Counted from the first letter of the stretch, positions 28,601-33,705 are shown. The stretch: DNA of 64,000 bases from VXYL01 sp965203685 (GCA_965203685.1 OZ241908.1:5022001-5086000); one strand, 5' to 3'. Translations and numbers: made by a program. The notes: generated by a model not told the origin, from the sequence alone.

Positions 28601-30205
28601 TGGATCGCGGACGGCGAGGCGACGGGCACGATCAAGAACTCGGACCCGTTGCCGAAGGCATGGCTGGCGCGGTTCGCACGCACAGCGGCGGACCACGCGG
28701 TTGACGCGGTGCAAACGCGATTTGACGAACGAGCAAGCACGGGCGCCCACGCCACGGTTGGCGGCATGCAACTCTGGAGTGGTGGCGCCAAAGGCGACGG
28801 AGATTCCGCCGAGGACGTGGACGGCCAAGGGTTCGGGTTGTTCGACGGTGGTCCGGGGGACCACCACCGATGGATCCGCTCCGGTCCCCATGGCGGCGGA
28901 CTCGGCATGGGCGGCGACCCGTTCAGTGCGCTCGGCACGGGCACCGTTCCCGGGATGTCCACGGCGACCGGTGGGTCAATGCACGTTGACGCCCCGCACA
29001 GCCAACAGCAGACACTGCGCAACCTACTGCTCGCCAGCTCGTTCCTGTACTCGCACAGCAGCGACGGGGACGACGAAGCCAAGCACACCTTCACGGCCTG
29101 GGGCCGCGCGTCGGCCACGCACTTCAACGGCGTCGACAGCAACGCGAACGTGAATGGCGAGGTGGCAACCTACCTCGTGGGGGCCGACCTCGAGGGGAAG
29201 CGCTGGTTGGGCGGCCTCGCGATGGCGCACTCGGCCGGGTTGGGCGCATTCACCGCCAACACACCGGGCCTCGGCGTTGGCGTCCTGAACACTTGGCTGA
29301 CGACGGTGCACCCGTACCTGCGCTGGCAGGCGAGCGACCGCCTCTCGGTGTGGAGCCTGCTCGGCTACGGCTTCGGCCAGCTCGACCTGACCATGGACGA
29401 CTCCGAACTCGGCTGGCGGACGGACATCGCGATGCAGATGGCCGCTGGCGGCGCACGCGGCGTTTTGGCCCGTGCGGTCGGCTTCGAGATGGCAGCGAAG
29501 ATGGACGCCCGGATTGCCCGCATCGTCTCAGGGGCGGCCGAGGGCGCAGGCGGGCGTTTGGCCGACACCGCTGGCGACACGAGCCGTCTGCGCCTCGCGT
29601 TGGAGGGCTCGCGGACCTTCACGTTCGGCGGTTCCCGTACCTTCGCCCCGACCCTCGAGATTGGCATGCGCCGCGACGGCGGCGACGTCGACAGCGGTCT
29701 CGGCATCGACCTAGGCGGCACGCTACGCTACGCCGACCCGGCGCTCGGTCTGACCGTGGAAACCAGCGGCCGCCACCTCGTCGCGCACCAGGACGCCGGC
29801 TACCGCGAATGGGGCGCGAGCGCGTCGATCACGCTCGACCCGGGATCGGAGGACCGCGGCCTGTCGCTGGCGCTAGCCCCGTCATGGGGCGTGCAGACGA
29901 CCGGCGGGGCCGAGCGGCTGTGGTCGCGCCACGATACCGGCGGGCTTGCCAACGGCGGCTACGGGATGTACGAAGGGATGCGGCTCGACGCCAACGTGGG
30001 CTATGGTCTCGATTCGCTCCGCGGCCGCGGCTCCATGCGCCCCTTCCTCGGCCTACGCCTAGCCGGGCCCGCGCGCGATTGGCGCACGGGCATCGGCTGG
30101 ACGCGCGGACCGAACGTGGAGTTCGGATTCGAGGCGAAACGGCGCGAGACACCGATGCTGGCGCCAGAACACGGCATCGAAGTGAAAGTGGGGGTGCGGC
30201 GGTGA
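10664..30205 (+). CDS. Giant secreted multidomain surface protein (FnIII, cadherin, Calx-beta, Ig-like repeats, C-terminal beta-barrel), 6,513 aa
   Basis: One uninterrupted 19.5-kb frame. TTG start with AAGGAG 9 bases upstream. Signal peptide: basic start, hydrophobic AAGGLLFAMLGLTVIPDAWG, likely cleavage after GQA (about residue 47). Approximate domains: seven fibronectin III (32-780); a Calx-beta-like region (900-1020); further FnIII alternating with cadherin (near 1122-1225 and 1570-1675) and a cadherin-like sandwich (1778-1868); Calx-beta (1870-1980); then Ig-like/He_PIG blocks (1985-5525) including six tandem copies of a 277-285-residue unit; a final FnIII and two Calx-beta (to about 5995); a Gly/Asp-rich linker; and an outer-membrane beta-barrel (6115-6513). 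The barrel resembles autotransporter-type barrels of large symbiont proteins (WGRASATHFNG, SVWSLLGYGFGQLDL, LRLALEGSRTF). The chain ends in Arg-Arg, not the usual aromatic. Probable role: calcium-dependent adhesion or cell contact, by domain analogy only. Confidence 0.9.
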   Translation: MLDLARGVSTFELASRTHGSLVPAARRAAGGLLFAMLGLTVIPDAWGQAFSTDVNNLQTMADGRSVILTWDQPGQPNYNRFWVDWHRDANPVGENGSEWVVQETTVTVAGLRANESYSFRVRACFNTSTGPSNSGCIGSGAWTQYQAQVTGVDPPSAPVLSYTEPTAGNSDSLQWDAPSDDGGEAVTDYEYRRRPHTDPETAWEAWTSTMATSRSFSVTKPNEHSAYEYQVRAINSGGDGAESNTVVIAGRPTGLGTLMSMADDNMASVTVTWSAPANDGGKPITQYVVQWRPDSDNDWNTDGPSGQKTVASGTSVTFTATDGLHGGTTYNFRYRAHNTDRQSFHTPVDGEVQATTPITPPSAPAITGVTVLAKLVGGGLSDRIRLWWNGPAGNGGRALSCYQLEHDDHSDFRTADVYFMPASTTSPAEREIQAFAANTRYFRLRATNDTGVNCAVGQPSAQNADYGPWSATHTLPAPPGAPTELDAAAGSSGDQIALSWTAPSGGETPTGYKWEHAEAPASPSSTWTSGGTLAGTGTSATVTLSGVANAHTAFRVRATNAGGEGPPSASDDVAGRPGSIASLTSEVDQPEKVSLSWTAGATGGKDITYRIQRRPTSSQQDSHWRNDATTAATSWTRPDVSERSAISYRVRAENDDRVGSWTVIHVSGRPVFRGDLAEHPVAKPVMGLGDRMILTWKVPKNTPEGGDNDTYGNLRPEGPVTSFLYQWREVGAGAWSGATEARGGRADRSPVTVTVGGLSAGTTYEFRVRADTATRLGKFSNTATAATAATAAITATNPRTLTEARLHGATLTVELDGTEYRPVPVPTSAFTLKPALPGLRVSTVLRQTDTRAVLTLAFNGDLTENTNLSVRIGASAHVGSENLTAGPVGVTAAADGPAWTLTLLSQNAQITQVAETNADQTFNLQARLTRGSGTEDLPANTTLTYGASSSATRPTDFDGTLPTLARQADGNSAIGNIALVIKGDEHDEPDETIVFSAAVGDRMFTTTLTITDDDPPMAAVPGKPGVSVTRVQGGGTLFLNITAPNDGGAAITGYECQARAVSQTDFGGVLGTVCRQGGGSFSPNVFSGDEDSILRVRASNSVGSGPWAYTRVYRSGSRDTTAPSFTEGASTTRSVAEDAPVGSSVGNPVTATDPEVGSAGDELTYSLLGADAAVFDIEGDSGQISTRFAFDRRVKIDYDVTVRVEDLFGNSATIAVAIMVTAPTTVGPLPRLPPPALTVTPGDERLDLSWPPVSGATGYRIRYRCGSTSEYQDPPNQPIDDGAAKAFEITGLTNGDECAVGISARAHNNPDFRGSGWAADVLATPVAPLGAPSNLEAGLFSGEIFLRWQTVPGAGGYVIFWKGDGEAYSAENSHLTPLSTSSVGTASWTPGSSNVTLDVNLGWTFKVRAVRDAAQANTDPARTPQDSPDETHAARTPGVTVSVTELEVNEGTGEGSTKTYTITLGSQPSANVTVTVTDVFVNSDGITFRGDTGIVTLSPKTVTFTPIDWHKSKDVAVTATKHDPNGVHETLTLEHTATSTDTDYNSADGLAIPSVAVRVRDDDVELGNNRPEFTEGDSDPDTDDATTREFPENTAGGVAVGDPVSATDEDGDSITYSLEGTDADSFDIDSGTGQIETKAVTYDYETQSSYSVRVRATDEHLAEETITVTIDLIDTPAPDPPDAPTVSRDAENPDSALTVTWTEPANTGPAITDYDVQYREGTSGDFIDWPFTGTDKTTTITGLSPDRTHQVQVRATSAEGSSDWSASGEERTASNDADLVGLALSRGTLTFDADTTAYTVDVAADVASLTVTPTVADTRSSVAVNGATVTSGAESDPIALSVGDNEIEVVVTAEAGNTKTTTITVRRTAPIVSVADAAAAEGAGTLTFTVTVATAMSANVTFDYAASIEPGNSADLAADLTGTLTGSGVITAGQTTTTIAIGIVQDAITEPAETFTLTLTNLSANAQFAEDGDTATGTIADDDALAVTIDESSIAGDGVVNIAEKAAGFAITGTVTAGAAVSVTLGGGEEHGATVTDGNWSLNVPGDDAQVIETSVSVSVTATKATYTDGTASGSFTVDLTAPTATYQPPASLTVDVLIADIAPGSPSADIDTYTLQAGTLPAGLTFAAASGTISGTPTTADASTSEVTIRLTDNAGNTADVPLTLPAVAAAMAPGVPGNLDLVGGERHGLGDTKARLTWSTPSSEGPPILRYELERRVTLVAGGQLQHGLWIAGNPAEIASDATTADVALSTTVERINTLRLRAVNRVGKGPWATTAQLPARPRQPGGLTVTLITSTTATLSWNAPVIYGHFGTITGYRYEWRRVGATAWHSGNAGTDRTARVTGLQPAIAYEFRVRGDTARRDGRFSDPVPKTTLGANEVRVTEMTLDPTEITEGASDILVTLTFDKQPPAGTHAGLISDRVGLPPLSGVGFQRAYQALNALSQSGATFELSENACGGASFWSKNQCRRTFRITVTEDTRVIPPDQVNLTSQVTSGGSFAGNPLRRALTIVENDRGAGAPLNLVATQDPTDADAVVLTWDAGDPGLANGQPATIDHYQIRTHTGPNLEAVNWVHDTPDARRSLTLSGLLGGLTHYFQVRAYTQVEVVENQESEVASVFLKVNGALSATAGAEGGDNVTFTVTLNNRLAQAYEGSWAVVAGGTASDADLDALPSDRSVTIRAEDEDPASFTIGIAQDNRAEGEECIRVGFTKTSPADAVATLDPGTVDGCIADDDVAARAPTALMAESTATEGEVRLRWTAPDPGELNGADATINGYQVRSATTEDDLSFAAWTDTNSDAASFTAADLSPGQTYWFQVRALTGVIAATGSDPAGAESAAASFMVNNLGTDEEDITRATEGTYMVTADELGKKLKVRASFTDDDGNDERRTSAATSTVSAVGTVSVTVADSAIAGDGVVNIAEKAAGFTITGTVTGGADVSVNLGAGAAISATVAADGDWTASVPGDHAAVTGASVSFEVTATKAGYDDGSASGSFTVDLAAPTATYQPPGSLTVGETITDIVPTNPSTDIASYAVQAGALPMGLALNASGTITGTPATANTDTSDVTIRLADNAGNPTDVPLTFPAVAKGDQTLTGFSYDADSISFGDTPPSLNAPTGAQTTLEYSATPPEVCSVDSGSGALTIAGAGECEITATAPADANYNEGTATFTLTVQVAGTLALNVNPVAGDNTVNIAERTAGFAISGDTGSEGGVSVTVTIGSTTLPATLSNADTAAWSVNVPGAASYIAGTSVVLTVSASKAGFTVASDVQRTLTVDLTAPTATYQPPSSLTVGTAITDIVPGSPSADIASYALVGTLPPGLSFDAPSGTISGTPTTASANTNEVTIRLTDDASNITDVALTLPAVIANSAPSFASSATFSVPENGRQVGTVVAEDTDAQDNVTAYQITAGADMGLFSITSPGGVLTFDAAPNFEDPQGGTANNSNAYGLRVTVTSGANHRAMTAEQDITVNVMNADDPATGAPVIDDTTPLVEQTLTASAGTIADEDGLTDPTYTWQWIKVVGTQEEDIVGATSSTYLVALDNLGARLRVRATFSDDDGNTDSRISAATSPVSTAGIVFVDVDESAIAGDGVVNIAEKEEGFPIGGTVDSGSAVAVSLAGGTPESAIVTGGNWGYFVPQNHAAVTGTSVLFTVTATKATFADGVVDGSFTVDLSAPTASYQPPATLTVDTAITDIAPGSPSSDIDTYTLQTGTLPAGLTFEASGTISGTPTTANSDTSDVTIRLTDSAGNTTDVPLTLPAVAKGDQTLSGFAYSANSMVFGNAAPTVTPPTGAKTPLEYSATPADVCTVDSATGALTIGGVGTCTITVTAPADANYNQASEAFALTVQAAGTLALNVAAVAGDNTINIAEKAAGFPISGDTGSEGGVSVSVAIGSATLTATSSNANPAVWSVNVPGTASYISGTSVDLTVSAAKTGFTAASDVQRTLTVDLAAPSATYQAPGSLTVGVAITDIAPGNPSSDIDSYALTAVLPAGLTFDASGTITGVPTTASTDTSAVTIRLTDDAGNTTDIALTLPAVAKGDQTLTGFAYSTTSIVFGADAPTVTPPTGAKTPLEYSAAPAEVCAVNASSGALNIVGLGTCTITVTAPADDNYNEASDTFTLAVQAAGTLALNVAAVAGDNTINIAEKAAGFMIAGDTGSEGGVSVTVAIGSATLTATSSNANPAVWSVDVPPAASYISGTSVGLTVSATKTGFTSPNAVTRMLTVDLSAPTATYQPPASLTVDVPISPIAPGGGSSDIDSYALVGTLPAGLSFDEPSGTISGTPTTASGDTSDVKIRLADDAANTTDVPLTFAAVAKGDQTLSGFAYSATSMVFGTDAPTVTPPTGAKTSLVYSAAPSDVCSVDSGTGMLTIGGVGVCTITVTAPADANYNEASDTFTLAVQVAGALALNVNPVAGDNTINIAERAAGFTISGDTGTESGVSVSVAIGSTTTLAATSSNANPAVWSVDVPEAASYISGTTVALTVSASKTGFTAPNNVTRTLTVALSAPSAAWAVPTSLTVGQTITAIAPGNPSPDIDSYALAGVLPAGLTFDASGTISGTPGTIAGTPTTARSTASQVTIRLADNAGNTADVLLTFPAVAKGDQTLSGFAYSANSVVFGMDAPTVTPPTGAKTPLEYSAAPAEVCTVNASSGALNIVGTGTCTVTATAPADANYNEGTAAFTLAVQTAGTLALNVAAVAGDNTVNIAEKAAGFTISGDTGSEGGVSVSVAIGSTTLTATSSNATPAVWSVDVPEAASYISGTSVGLTVSATKTGFTAANNVTRALTVDLSAPSATWAVPTSLTVGQTITAIAPDSPSTDIVSYTLVGALPAGLAVDASGTVSGTPTTASGTTSDVTIRLADNAGNTADVTLAFPAVAKGDQTLSGFAYSANSMVFGTDVPTVTPPTGAKTSLVYSATPSDVCSVHSGTGALTIGGVGMCTITVTAPADDNYNEASDTFGLAVQAAGTLALNVDPVAGDNTVNIAEKAAGFTISGDTGSEGGASVTVTIGSATLTATSSNANPAVWSVDVPEAASYISGTTLALIVSASKTGFTEASDLQRTLAVDLATPAATYQPPVLLTVGTMITDIAPGSPSSDIASYALVGTLPAGLMFDAPSGAISGIPTTANANASEVTIRLADNAGNTTDVALTLPAVAKGDQTLAGFSYSANSMVLGTDAPTVTPPTGAKTPLEYSATPPAVCAVNASSGTLTIAGAGTCTITVTAPADANYNEASDTFTLTVQPASTLAVNVAPVAGDNTVNIAERAAGFAISGDTGSESGVSVTVTIGSATLTATSSSANPAVWSVSVPPAASYISGTSVGLTVSASKTGFTARNVTRTLTVDLAAPSASYQPPASLAVGVQIATVAPGSPSSDIAAYSAAGLPSGLSIHTGNGNISGTPDTANGSASDVTVTITDDAGNAADVPISFPAVTKGTQTLTGFAYSSETASLDQAPPRVTAPTGHVADSTLSYATDDESVCTVHSGTGALTLVGTGTCVITVTASATANYHQATATFTISVAETGEALSDFRATISATDPSPLTEENLDGATLTVDLEGAKWALGVRSVPHLFRLSGVPAFVAPNEPSASPTPGGVERISDTRVRIWLGYWSRDSRYDFDEDATLSLEIDEKTYDWHEDATVTVPVIATDEPTPGQVTGLTLTPRPLRIDVEWDEVEGATGYIVQWKSGTEEFDDEERQTRCRGVTSFTIPGLDADTPYTVRVIATRFKADADGEPSDEATATPLADEDAKAETSISLSPATVNEGDGSVDIEVTVDLGEVLRDRQYILAVANPSLNTAKYREDYRGEDPWPPWYSGRMPEEAVFTLTLPLTLIDDAKVEDDETLVVWFQVVSASGSVIERTLEATLTITDNDGPQSNVATAMATGPPLSAADARVKEGAGAVLEFTISLDRAALGTVTVDYATADDTATAGLDYEAAAGTLTFAPGETSARVAVAVLDDVIDEGEETLVLRLSNASGAWIADGEATGTIKNSDPLPKAWLARFARTAADHAVDAVQTRFDERASTGAHATVGGMQLWSGGAKGDGDSAEDVDGQGFGLFDGGPGDHHRWIRSGPHGGGLGMGGDPFSALGTGTVPGMSTATGGSMHVDAPHSQQQTLRNLLLASSFLYSHSSDGDDEAKHTFTAWGRASATHFNGVDSNANVNGEVATYLVGADLEGKRWLGGLAMAHSAGLGAFTANTPGLGVGVLNTWLTTVHPYLRWQASDRLSVWSLLGYGFGQLDLTMDDSELGWRTDIAMQMAAGGARGVLARAVGFEMAAKMDARIARIVSGAAEGAGGRLADTAGDTSRLRLALEGSRTFTFGGSRTFAPTLEIGMRRDGGDVDSGLGIDLGGTLRYADPALGLTVETSGRHLVAHQDAGYREWGASASITLDPGSEDRGLSLALAPSWGVQTTGGAERLWSRHDTGGLANGGYGMYEGMRLDANVGYGLDSLRGRGSMRPFLGLRLAGPARDWRTGIGWTRGPNVEFGFEAKRRETPMLAPEHGIEVKVGVRR
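16618..21700 (+). repeat. Dispersed Ig-like block sharing SIAGDGVVNIAEKAAGF, three copies
   Basis: Inside the giant gene, three blocks of about 100 residues begin near 16627, 19385 and 21412 with (S/A)IAGDGVVNIAEK and end in a GSFTVDL motif. Each leads into a He_PIG-like block (TATYQPP... LPAGLTF... GTISGTPTTA). They are a second version of the unit tandemly repeated further downstream; FnIII, cadherin and Calx-beta-like domains are inserted between copies. Confidence 0.75.
20195..21000 (+). repeat. Outlying first copy of the 277-residue repeat unit
   Basis: Starts with GTLALNVNPVAGDNTVNIAE at residue 3178, 674 residues before the tandem array. The Ig-like and He_PIG parts are present; the third part (KGDQTL...) lies before it at about 19930, and a cadherin-like domain follows. 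It is probably the ancestral neighbour from which the array expanded. Confidence 0.7.
22217..27230 (+). repeat. Six tandem copies of an 831-855-bp unit inside the giant gene
   Basis: Copies start at 22217, 23048, 23882, 24737, 25568 and 26402 (residues 3852, 4129, 4407, 4692, 4969, 5247), giving periods of 277, 278, 285, 277 and 278 residues. Each unit has three parts: an Ig-like block (GDNT-NIAE to TVDL), a He_PIG block (LPAGLTFDASGTISGTPTTA) and a KGDQTLSGF...TVQ block containing two conserved cysteines (EVC/DVC and GTC). DNA identity between copies is high: the stretches around 24040-24140 and 25725-25825 differ at only a few bases. The longer fourth interval contains an internal GTISGTP/GTIAGTP duplication. 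Confidence 0.9.
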
Positions 30206-30268
30206 AGGTGCTTCGGCGGCTCGGACGCGTCCCTCTGTGGCTGCGGCACGGGATCATTGAGGTCGGTC

Positions 30269-31450
30269 ATGGACCATGGTGAACGAGACGGCATTCTGAA
30301 GACTCTTGTCGAGCACATCGCCGACGACACGACCGCCGATGCAGGCGGCATCATGCGTCTGCCCATGTCCGACTACACGTGCCCGCAACTCCTGGCCCTA
30401 GAGCAGGACGCATTTTTTCGGAAGGCACCGTTGCTGATGGGTCTCTCGTCTCAACTGCCGGAAGCCAATAGCTATTGGTCAGACAATGTCACTGGCACCC
30501 CGATCCTGATGGTTCGGGATGGGGAGGGGCGATTCCGCGCATACGCGAACGTCTGTCGGCATCGCGGGAGCCTGGTCGTACCCGAAGGACGCGGCACCAG
30601 GAGTCGCTTCACGTGTCCCTTCCACGCATGGACCTATGGAATCGATGGCCGCCTATTGGCGGTCAACAAGAGCGGGCATTTCGGTGATGTTTCGGGTTTA
30701 GGTCTGTCGCTGATCGAACTGCCTTCGGCAGAAATGTACGGGACGCTGTGGGTACGACCGTCACCGGGTGATCCCGTGGACGAGGATGAGTGCCTCTCCG
30801 GACTTCAAAAGGACCTAGTCTCCTGGAAACTGCCGGAACATCCTCACGCGGGCCAGCAAGTCATCGATGCGCGGATGAACTGGAAGCTGGGCATAGACTC
30901 CTACGGTGAAATCTACCACCTGAACGTCCTCCACCCGGACACCGCAGCGAAGGAGATCCACGCGAACGCGCAGACATTCGACACGTTCGATAGGAACCTC
31001 CGCATGGTTTTCGCCAATCGAAAGATCGACCTCATGCGATTGACCATGCCGATCCGAAGCCGGTGGCCATATAAGCAGATCACGTCCACGGTTTACTACT
31101 TCTACCCCAACACCATCATGATGGTAGATGCATTCGGGGTCGACCTGATGCGCATCTTCCCACTTGAAGGCTCACCTTCGAGATCTCGAACGGTTCATAC
31201 CTGGTACATCGACCCCAAGATACAAAAGCACTTCGAAAAGCAGGGAATGTCCTACGAGGACAGACTCACAAGATTCCGGGATGTCGTCGAAAAACAGGAC
31301 TACGCGATGTTGGAGGAAGTTCAGTTGAACGCCGAGCGTGGAATCCAGCCGGAGGTCGTATTGGGGCGGAACGAAGCTGCCTTACAACACTTTCACAACG
31401 TGTACCGGTCACAGACCGGGCGAGACCTGTTGCAGGTCGAGGACGTGTAG
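30269..31450 (+). CDS. Rieske non-heme iron oxygenase, alpha-subunit type
   Basis: 393 residues. The Rieske [2Fe-2S] site is CxH-17-CxxH: Cys96, His98, Cys116, His119. The mononuclear iron site follows in NWKLGIDSYGEIYHLNVLHP (His217, His222), with a likely third ligand Asp in VVEKQDYAMLEE near the C-terminus. This is the layout of aromatic-ring-hydroxylating and related oxygenases; the substrate is unknown. No reductase or ferredoxin gene is adjacent, so electrons must come from elsewhere. The ATG at 30269 is preferred for GAGGT 5 bases upstream. The gene is clearly poorer in GC than its neighbours: two 60-base rows (31021, 31201) give 52% and 48%, against 67% at row 33001. This suggests recent acquisition. 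Confidence 0.9.
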   Translation: MDHGERDGILKTLVEHIADDTTADAGGIMRLPMSDYTCPQLLALEQDAFFRKAPLLMGLSSQLPEANSYWSDNVTGTPILMVRDGEGRFRAYANVCRHRGSLVVPEGRGTRSRFTCPFHAWTYGIDGRLLAVNKSGHFGDVSGLGLSLIELPSAEMYGTLWVRPSPGDPVDEDECLSGLQKDLVSWKLPEHPHAGQQVIDARMNWKLGIDSYGEIYHLNVLHPDTAAKEIHANAQTFDTFDRNLRMVFANRKIDLMRLTMPIRSRWPYKQITSTVYYFYPNTIMMVDAFGVDLMRIFPLEGSPSRSRTVHTWYIDPKIQKHFEKQGMSYEDRLTRFRDVVEKQDYAMLEEVQLNAERGIQPEVVLGRNEAALQHFHNVYRSQTGRDLLQVEDV

Positions 31451-31489
31451 CCTACCTGGTCCACGCGCGCCGGCAGTCAGACCCTGGCG

Positions 31490-31515
31490 GTGTGCGGACG
31501 TCCGCGTACCGCGCC
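31490..31515 (+). repeat. Dispersed hairpin repeat (copy 3, loop-less variant)
   Basis: TGTGCGGACGTCCGCGTACC: the family stem GCGGAC/GTCCGC without the AGGA loop, followed by the GTACC flank seen in other copies. It fills the gap between the convergent Rieske and SelA-like genes and touches the latter's stop codon. Confidence 0.65.
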
Positions 31516-32568
31516 CTAGGCCTCCAACGCGAAGAACGCCCGTACGCTGGCGACCACGGTCGGTACCTGGTCGAGTCGCATCTCGCGTGGATCGAACAGC
31601 ACGTAGCCTTCGTCGAGTTGGTGGTTGCGGGTGCGGATGCTCGGGCGACCATCGCGCAGGAAAGCCACGAGGTCGCGCAACCGGGCAGCGGGCAGGGCCA
31701 ATGCGACGCGTCGGATCTTACGGCCGGCGCGATCGGGGACGATCCGTACGTCGGCAACTGCTGCAAGGCCAGCGTACAACGCGTCCAGCACATCCGAGTG
31801 GGCTGCCGGACCTGCAAACTCGTCCAATGCGGTCAGAAGGCCGGCGATCTGCTCCTTGCCGACCTTCATGGTCCGGGCGATGCCTCGATCCTGCAGTTCA
31901 CACGCTTCGATCATCGACGCCCGGCCCGCGATGAAGCCGCACGTTGGACCGCCGATCGCCTTGCCGCCTGAGTAGGTGACGAGATCGGCGCCGCGCGCGA
32001 TGTAACCACGGAGATCGGCTTCCGCCGCCGCGTCGACCAGCACGGGGAGACCGCGACCCACCATGGCTTCAAGCGGCAGCCGACCGTGCTGGATGCAGTG
32101 ATGCGACTGGACAAACAAAATCGCCGCGGTGCGTTCCGACAGGGCCCCTGTCATATCTGCTTCCGTGACCGCTTCAGCGGATCCGAACACCACGGGCCGC
32201 CCGCCGGCCAAGCGGATCATCTGCGTGACCTTCGCGCCGAAGTCGACGTCGTGGCCGGCTTGCAGGAGGACCTCGTCCGGACCCTCGACCTCAGGCAGTC
32301 GGCGAACCCGGCCCAGGTCGCTGCCGGTAAGGACTGCCGCCACGCTGATCGCGATGCCGGCCGCCGCACCGCTGGTGACGCACGCAGCCTCGGCACCCGT
32401 GGCCGCCGCGATGCGCTGGCCCGCGGCAAGTCGGAGCGCCGCCAGATCGACATGCGTCTGTGCGGCCGCGGCCTGGGCTTCGGCGACGGGCACGGACTGC
32501 GCCGAGCCACCGAGGGCCGTCAGTTTACCCGCCGCGTTGATCACCGGCGCTATGTCGAGGTGCTTCAA
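31516..32568 (-). CDS. SelA-like PLP-dependent enzyme (DgaE/ammonia-lyase type)
   Basis: 350 residues of fold-type I PLP enzyme related to selenocysteine synthase. PLP lysine Lys203 lies in VTYSGGKAIGGPTCGF, with Asp179 in PVLVDAAAEADLRGY contacting the cofactor. The start is NAAGKLTALGGSAQS, as in the SelA-like subfamily paired with EF_0837-type amidohydrolases and in D-glucosaminate-6-phosphate ammonia-lyase. It lacks the tRNA-binding N-terminal part of true SelA. It starts with TTG overlapping the amidohydrolase stop (TTGA), which indicates coupling. Likely step: ammonia loss from a phosphorylated amino-sugar acid or similar; this is inferred from partners. Confidence 0.8.
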   Translation of the reverse strand: MKHLDIAPVINAAGKLTALGGSAQSVPVAEAQAAAAQTHVDLAALRLAAGQRIAAATGAEAACVTSGAAAGIAISVAAVLTGSDLGRVRRLPEVEGPDEVLLQAGHDVDFGAKVTQMIRLAGGRPVVFGSAEAVTEADMTGALSERTAAILFVQSHHCIQHGRLPLEAMVGRGLPVLVDAAAEADLRGYIARGADLVTYSGGKAIGGPTCGFIAGRASMIEACELQDRGIARTMKVGKEQIAGLLTALDEFAGPAAHSDVLDALYAGLAAVADVRIVPDRAGRKIRRVALALPAARLRDLVAFLRDGRPSIRTRNHQLDEGYVLFDPREMRLDQVPTVVASVRAFFALEA

Positions 32569-33695
32569 AGCGGCTGCGTCCGCTCGTAGTACCGATCGCC
32601 GAGAACCACGCCACGGGTTTCGATACGTGACGGCGCCTGCCGCTTGTCACCGGTCGAGTCCTCGATGTCCATCGGCTCGTCGCGTTCGTCGAAGACCGTC
32701 AGGCAGGCCCTCTGACCCGGCTGAATCGCCCCGAATCCGTGTCGGTCCAGACCAACAGCGACAGCAGGATTCTTGGTCACCGCGCGCACTGCATCCATGA
32801 GCGGCATGCCGAGCGCGCGCAACTTGGTCATTGTCCGCGCGAGCGAGACGGCATAGCGATCGACGTTCCCGCGATGCAGATCGGAACTGATCGTGTGCAC
32901 CGGCATGCCTTGGGCCAACGCCGTCTCGCAGACGCGAAAGCAGAACGAGGACCGGCCGTGCCCGATGTCCACGACGACCCCGCGTTCAACCGCCTCCCGG
33001 AACGCGGGGATCACGGCGTCGGCGTAACCCAGTACGCCGCCGATCTTGCCGTGGTAGGTGTGGGTCACGATGTCGCCCGGGCGCAACAGGTCCAGCACAT
33101 CGTCGATCAAGGGCGGCGCGTTGCCGACGTGCAGCATCAGCGGCTTGCCGACGAGGTCTGCCGCCTTGCGCGCGAGTTTCACAGCCTCGAGGCCGAAACT
33201 CCCGGTGTGCGAGGCCGAAGCGAGGACCTTGACGCCCACGAGCCAGTCGTGGCGCTCGAAGGCGCGCACCGTGCCCGGCAAGTCGCACAGTTCAGGCCGG
33301 GACGCGTGGCCGCCACTCAAGTTTGGCAGGCCCGGACTGCCGATATTGATGAACGCGAAAGCTGCCGTGGTTTGGGTTTTCCGGACGAACCGCTCGAAGG
33401 CGTCGATCGTCGCCGCACCCGACGAACCGGCGTCGACGACGCACGCGACGCCCTGTTCAACACCGATGCGGTCGGCCTCGAGCCGCGACGTGGCGAACAG
33501 TGGGTGGCTGAAAACGTGCGTATGCAGATCGATGAAGCCGGGCGCCACGTAGGAACCGCCCAAGTCGATGACCTGGTCGGCCTCGCCGGCCAAGGTGTCG
33601 ACGACAATGCCGTCATCAATGTGGATATCCGCCGTGGCGATCGTGCCGGCGTCCACGTCGAACACCTGGCCGCCCGAGAACTTCAGCGTGGTCAT
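32565..33695 (-). CDS. Metal-dependent amidohydrolase/deacetylase (EF_0837-like)
   Basis: 376 residues of amidohydrolase fold. Metal-binding residues are visible in order: His58 and His60 in GFIDLHTHVF, Lys156 in GVKVLASASHTG (candidate carbamylated bridge), His189 in LMLHVGNAPP, His212 in THTYHGKIGG, and Asp272 in TISSDLHRGN. This suits a two-metal site. The ATG beginning MTTLKFSGGQ is chosen because homology starts there, 10 bases after the kinase stop; the frame extends upstream only as an antisense-like shadow of the kinase. The family removes acyl groups from N-acyl amino acids or sugars; the pairing with a SelA-like enzyme is a recurrent one. Confidence 0.85.
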   Translation of the reverse strand: MTTLKFSGGQVFDVDAGTIATADIHIDDGIVVDTLAGEADQVIDLGGSYVAPGFIDLHTHVFSHPLFATSRLEADRIGVEQGVACVVDAGSSGAATIDAFERFVRKTQTTAAFAFINIGSPGLPNLSGGHASRPELCDLPGTVRAFERHDWLVGVKVLASASHTGSFGLEAVKLARKAADLVGKPLMLHVGNAPPLIDDVLDLLRPGDIVTHTYHGKIGGVLGYADAVIPAFREAVERGVVVDIGHGRSSFCFRVCETALAQGMPVHTISSDLHRGNVDRYAVSLARTMTKLRALGMPLMDAVRAVTKNPAVAVGLDRHGFGAIQPGQRACLTVFDERDEPMDIEDSTGDKRQAPSRIETRGVVLGDRYYERTQPL

Positions 33696-33705
33696 GCGTT
33701 GTGAT

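Noticed and set aside
10664..30205. Giant gene as a pseudogene or several joined genes
   Set aside because: No internal stop or frameshift over 19.5 kb, with a signal peptide at one end and a barrel at the other.
31516..32568. True selenocysteine synthase (SelA), implying selenoproteins
   Set aside because: It lacks the N-terminal tRNA-binding domain, is only 350 residues long, and is coupled to an amidohydrolase; no selB or selC is in view.
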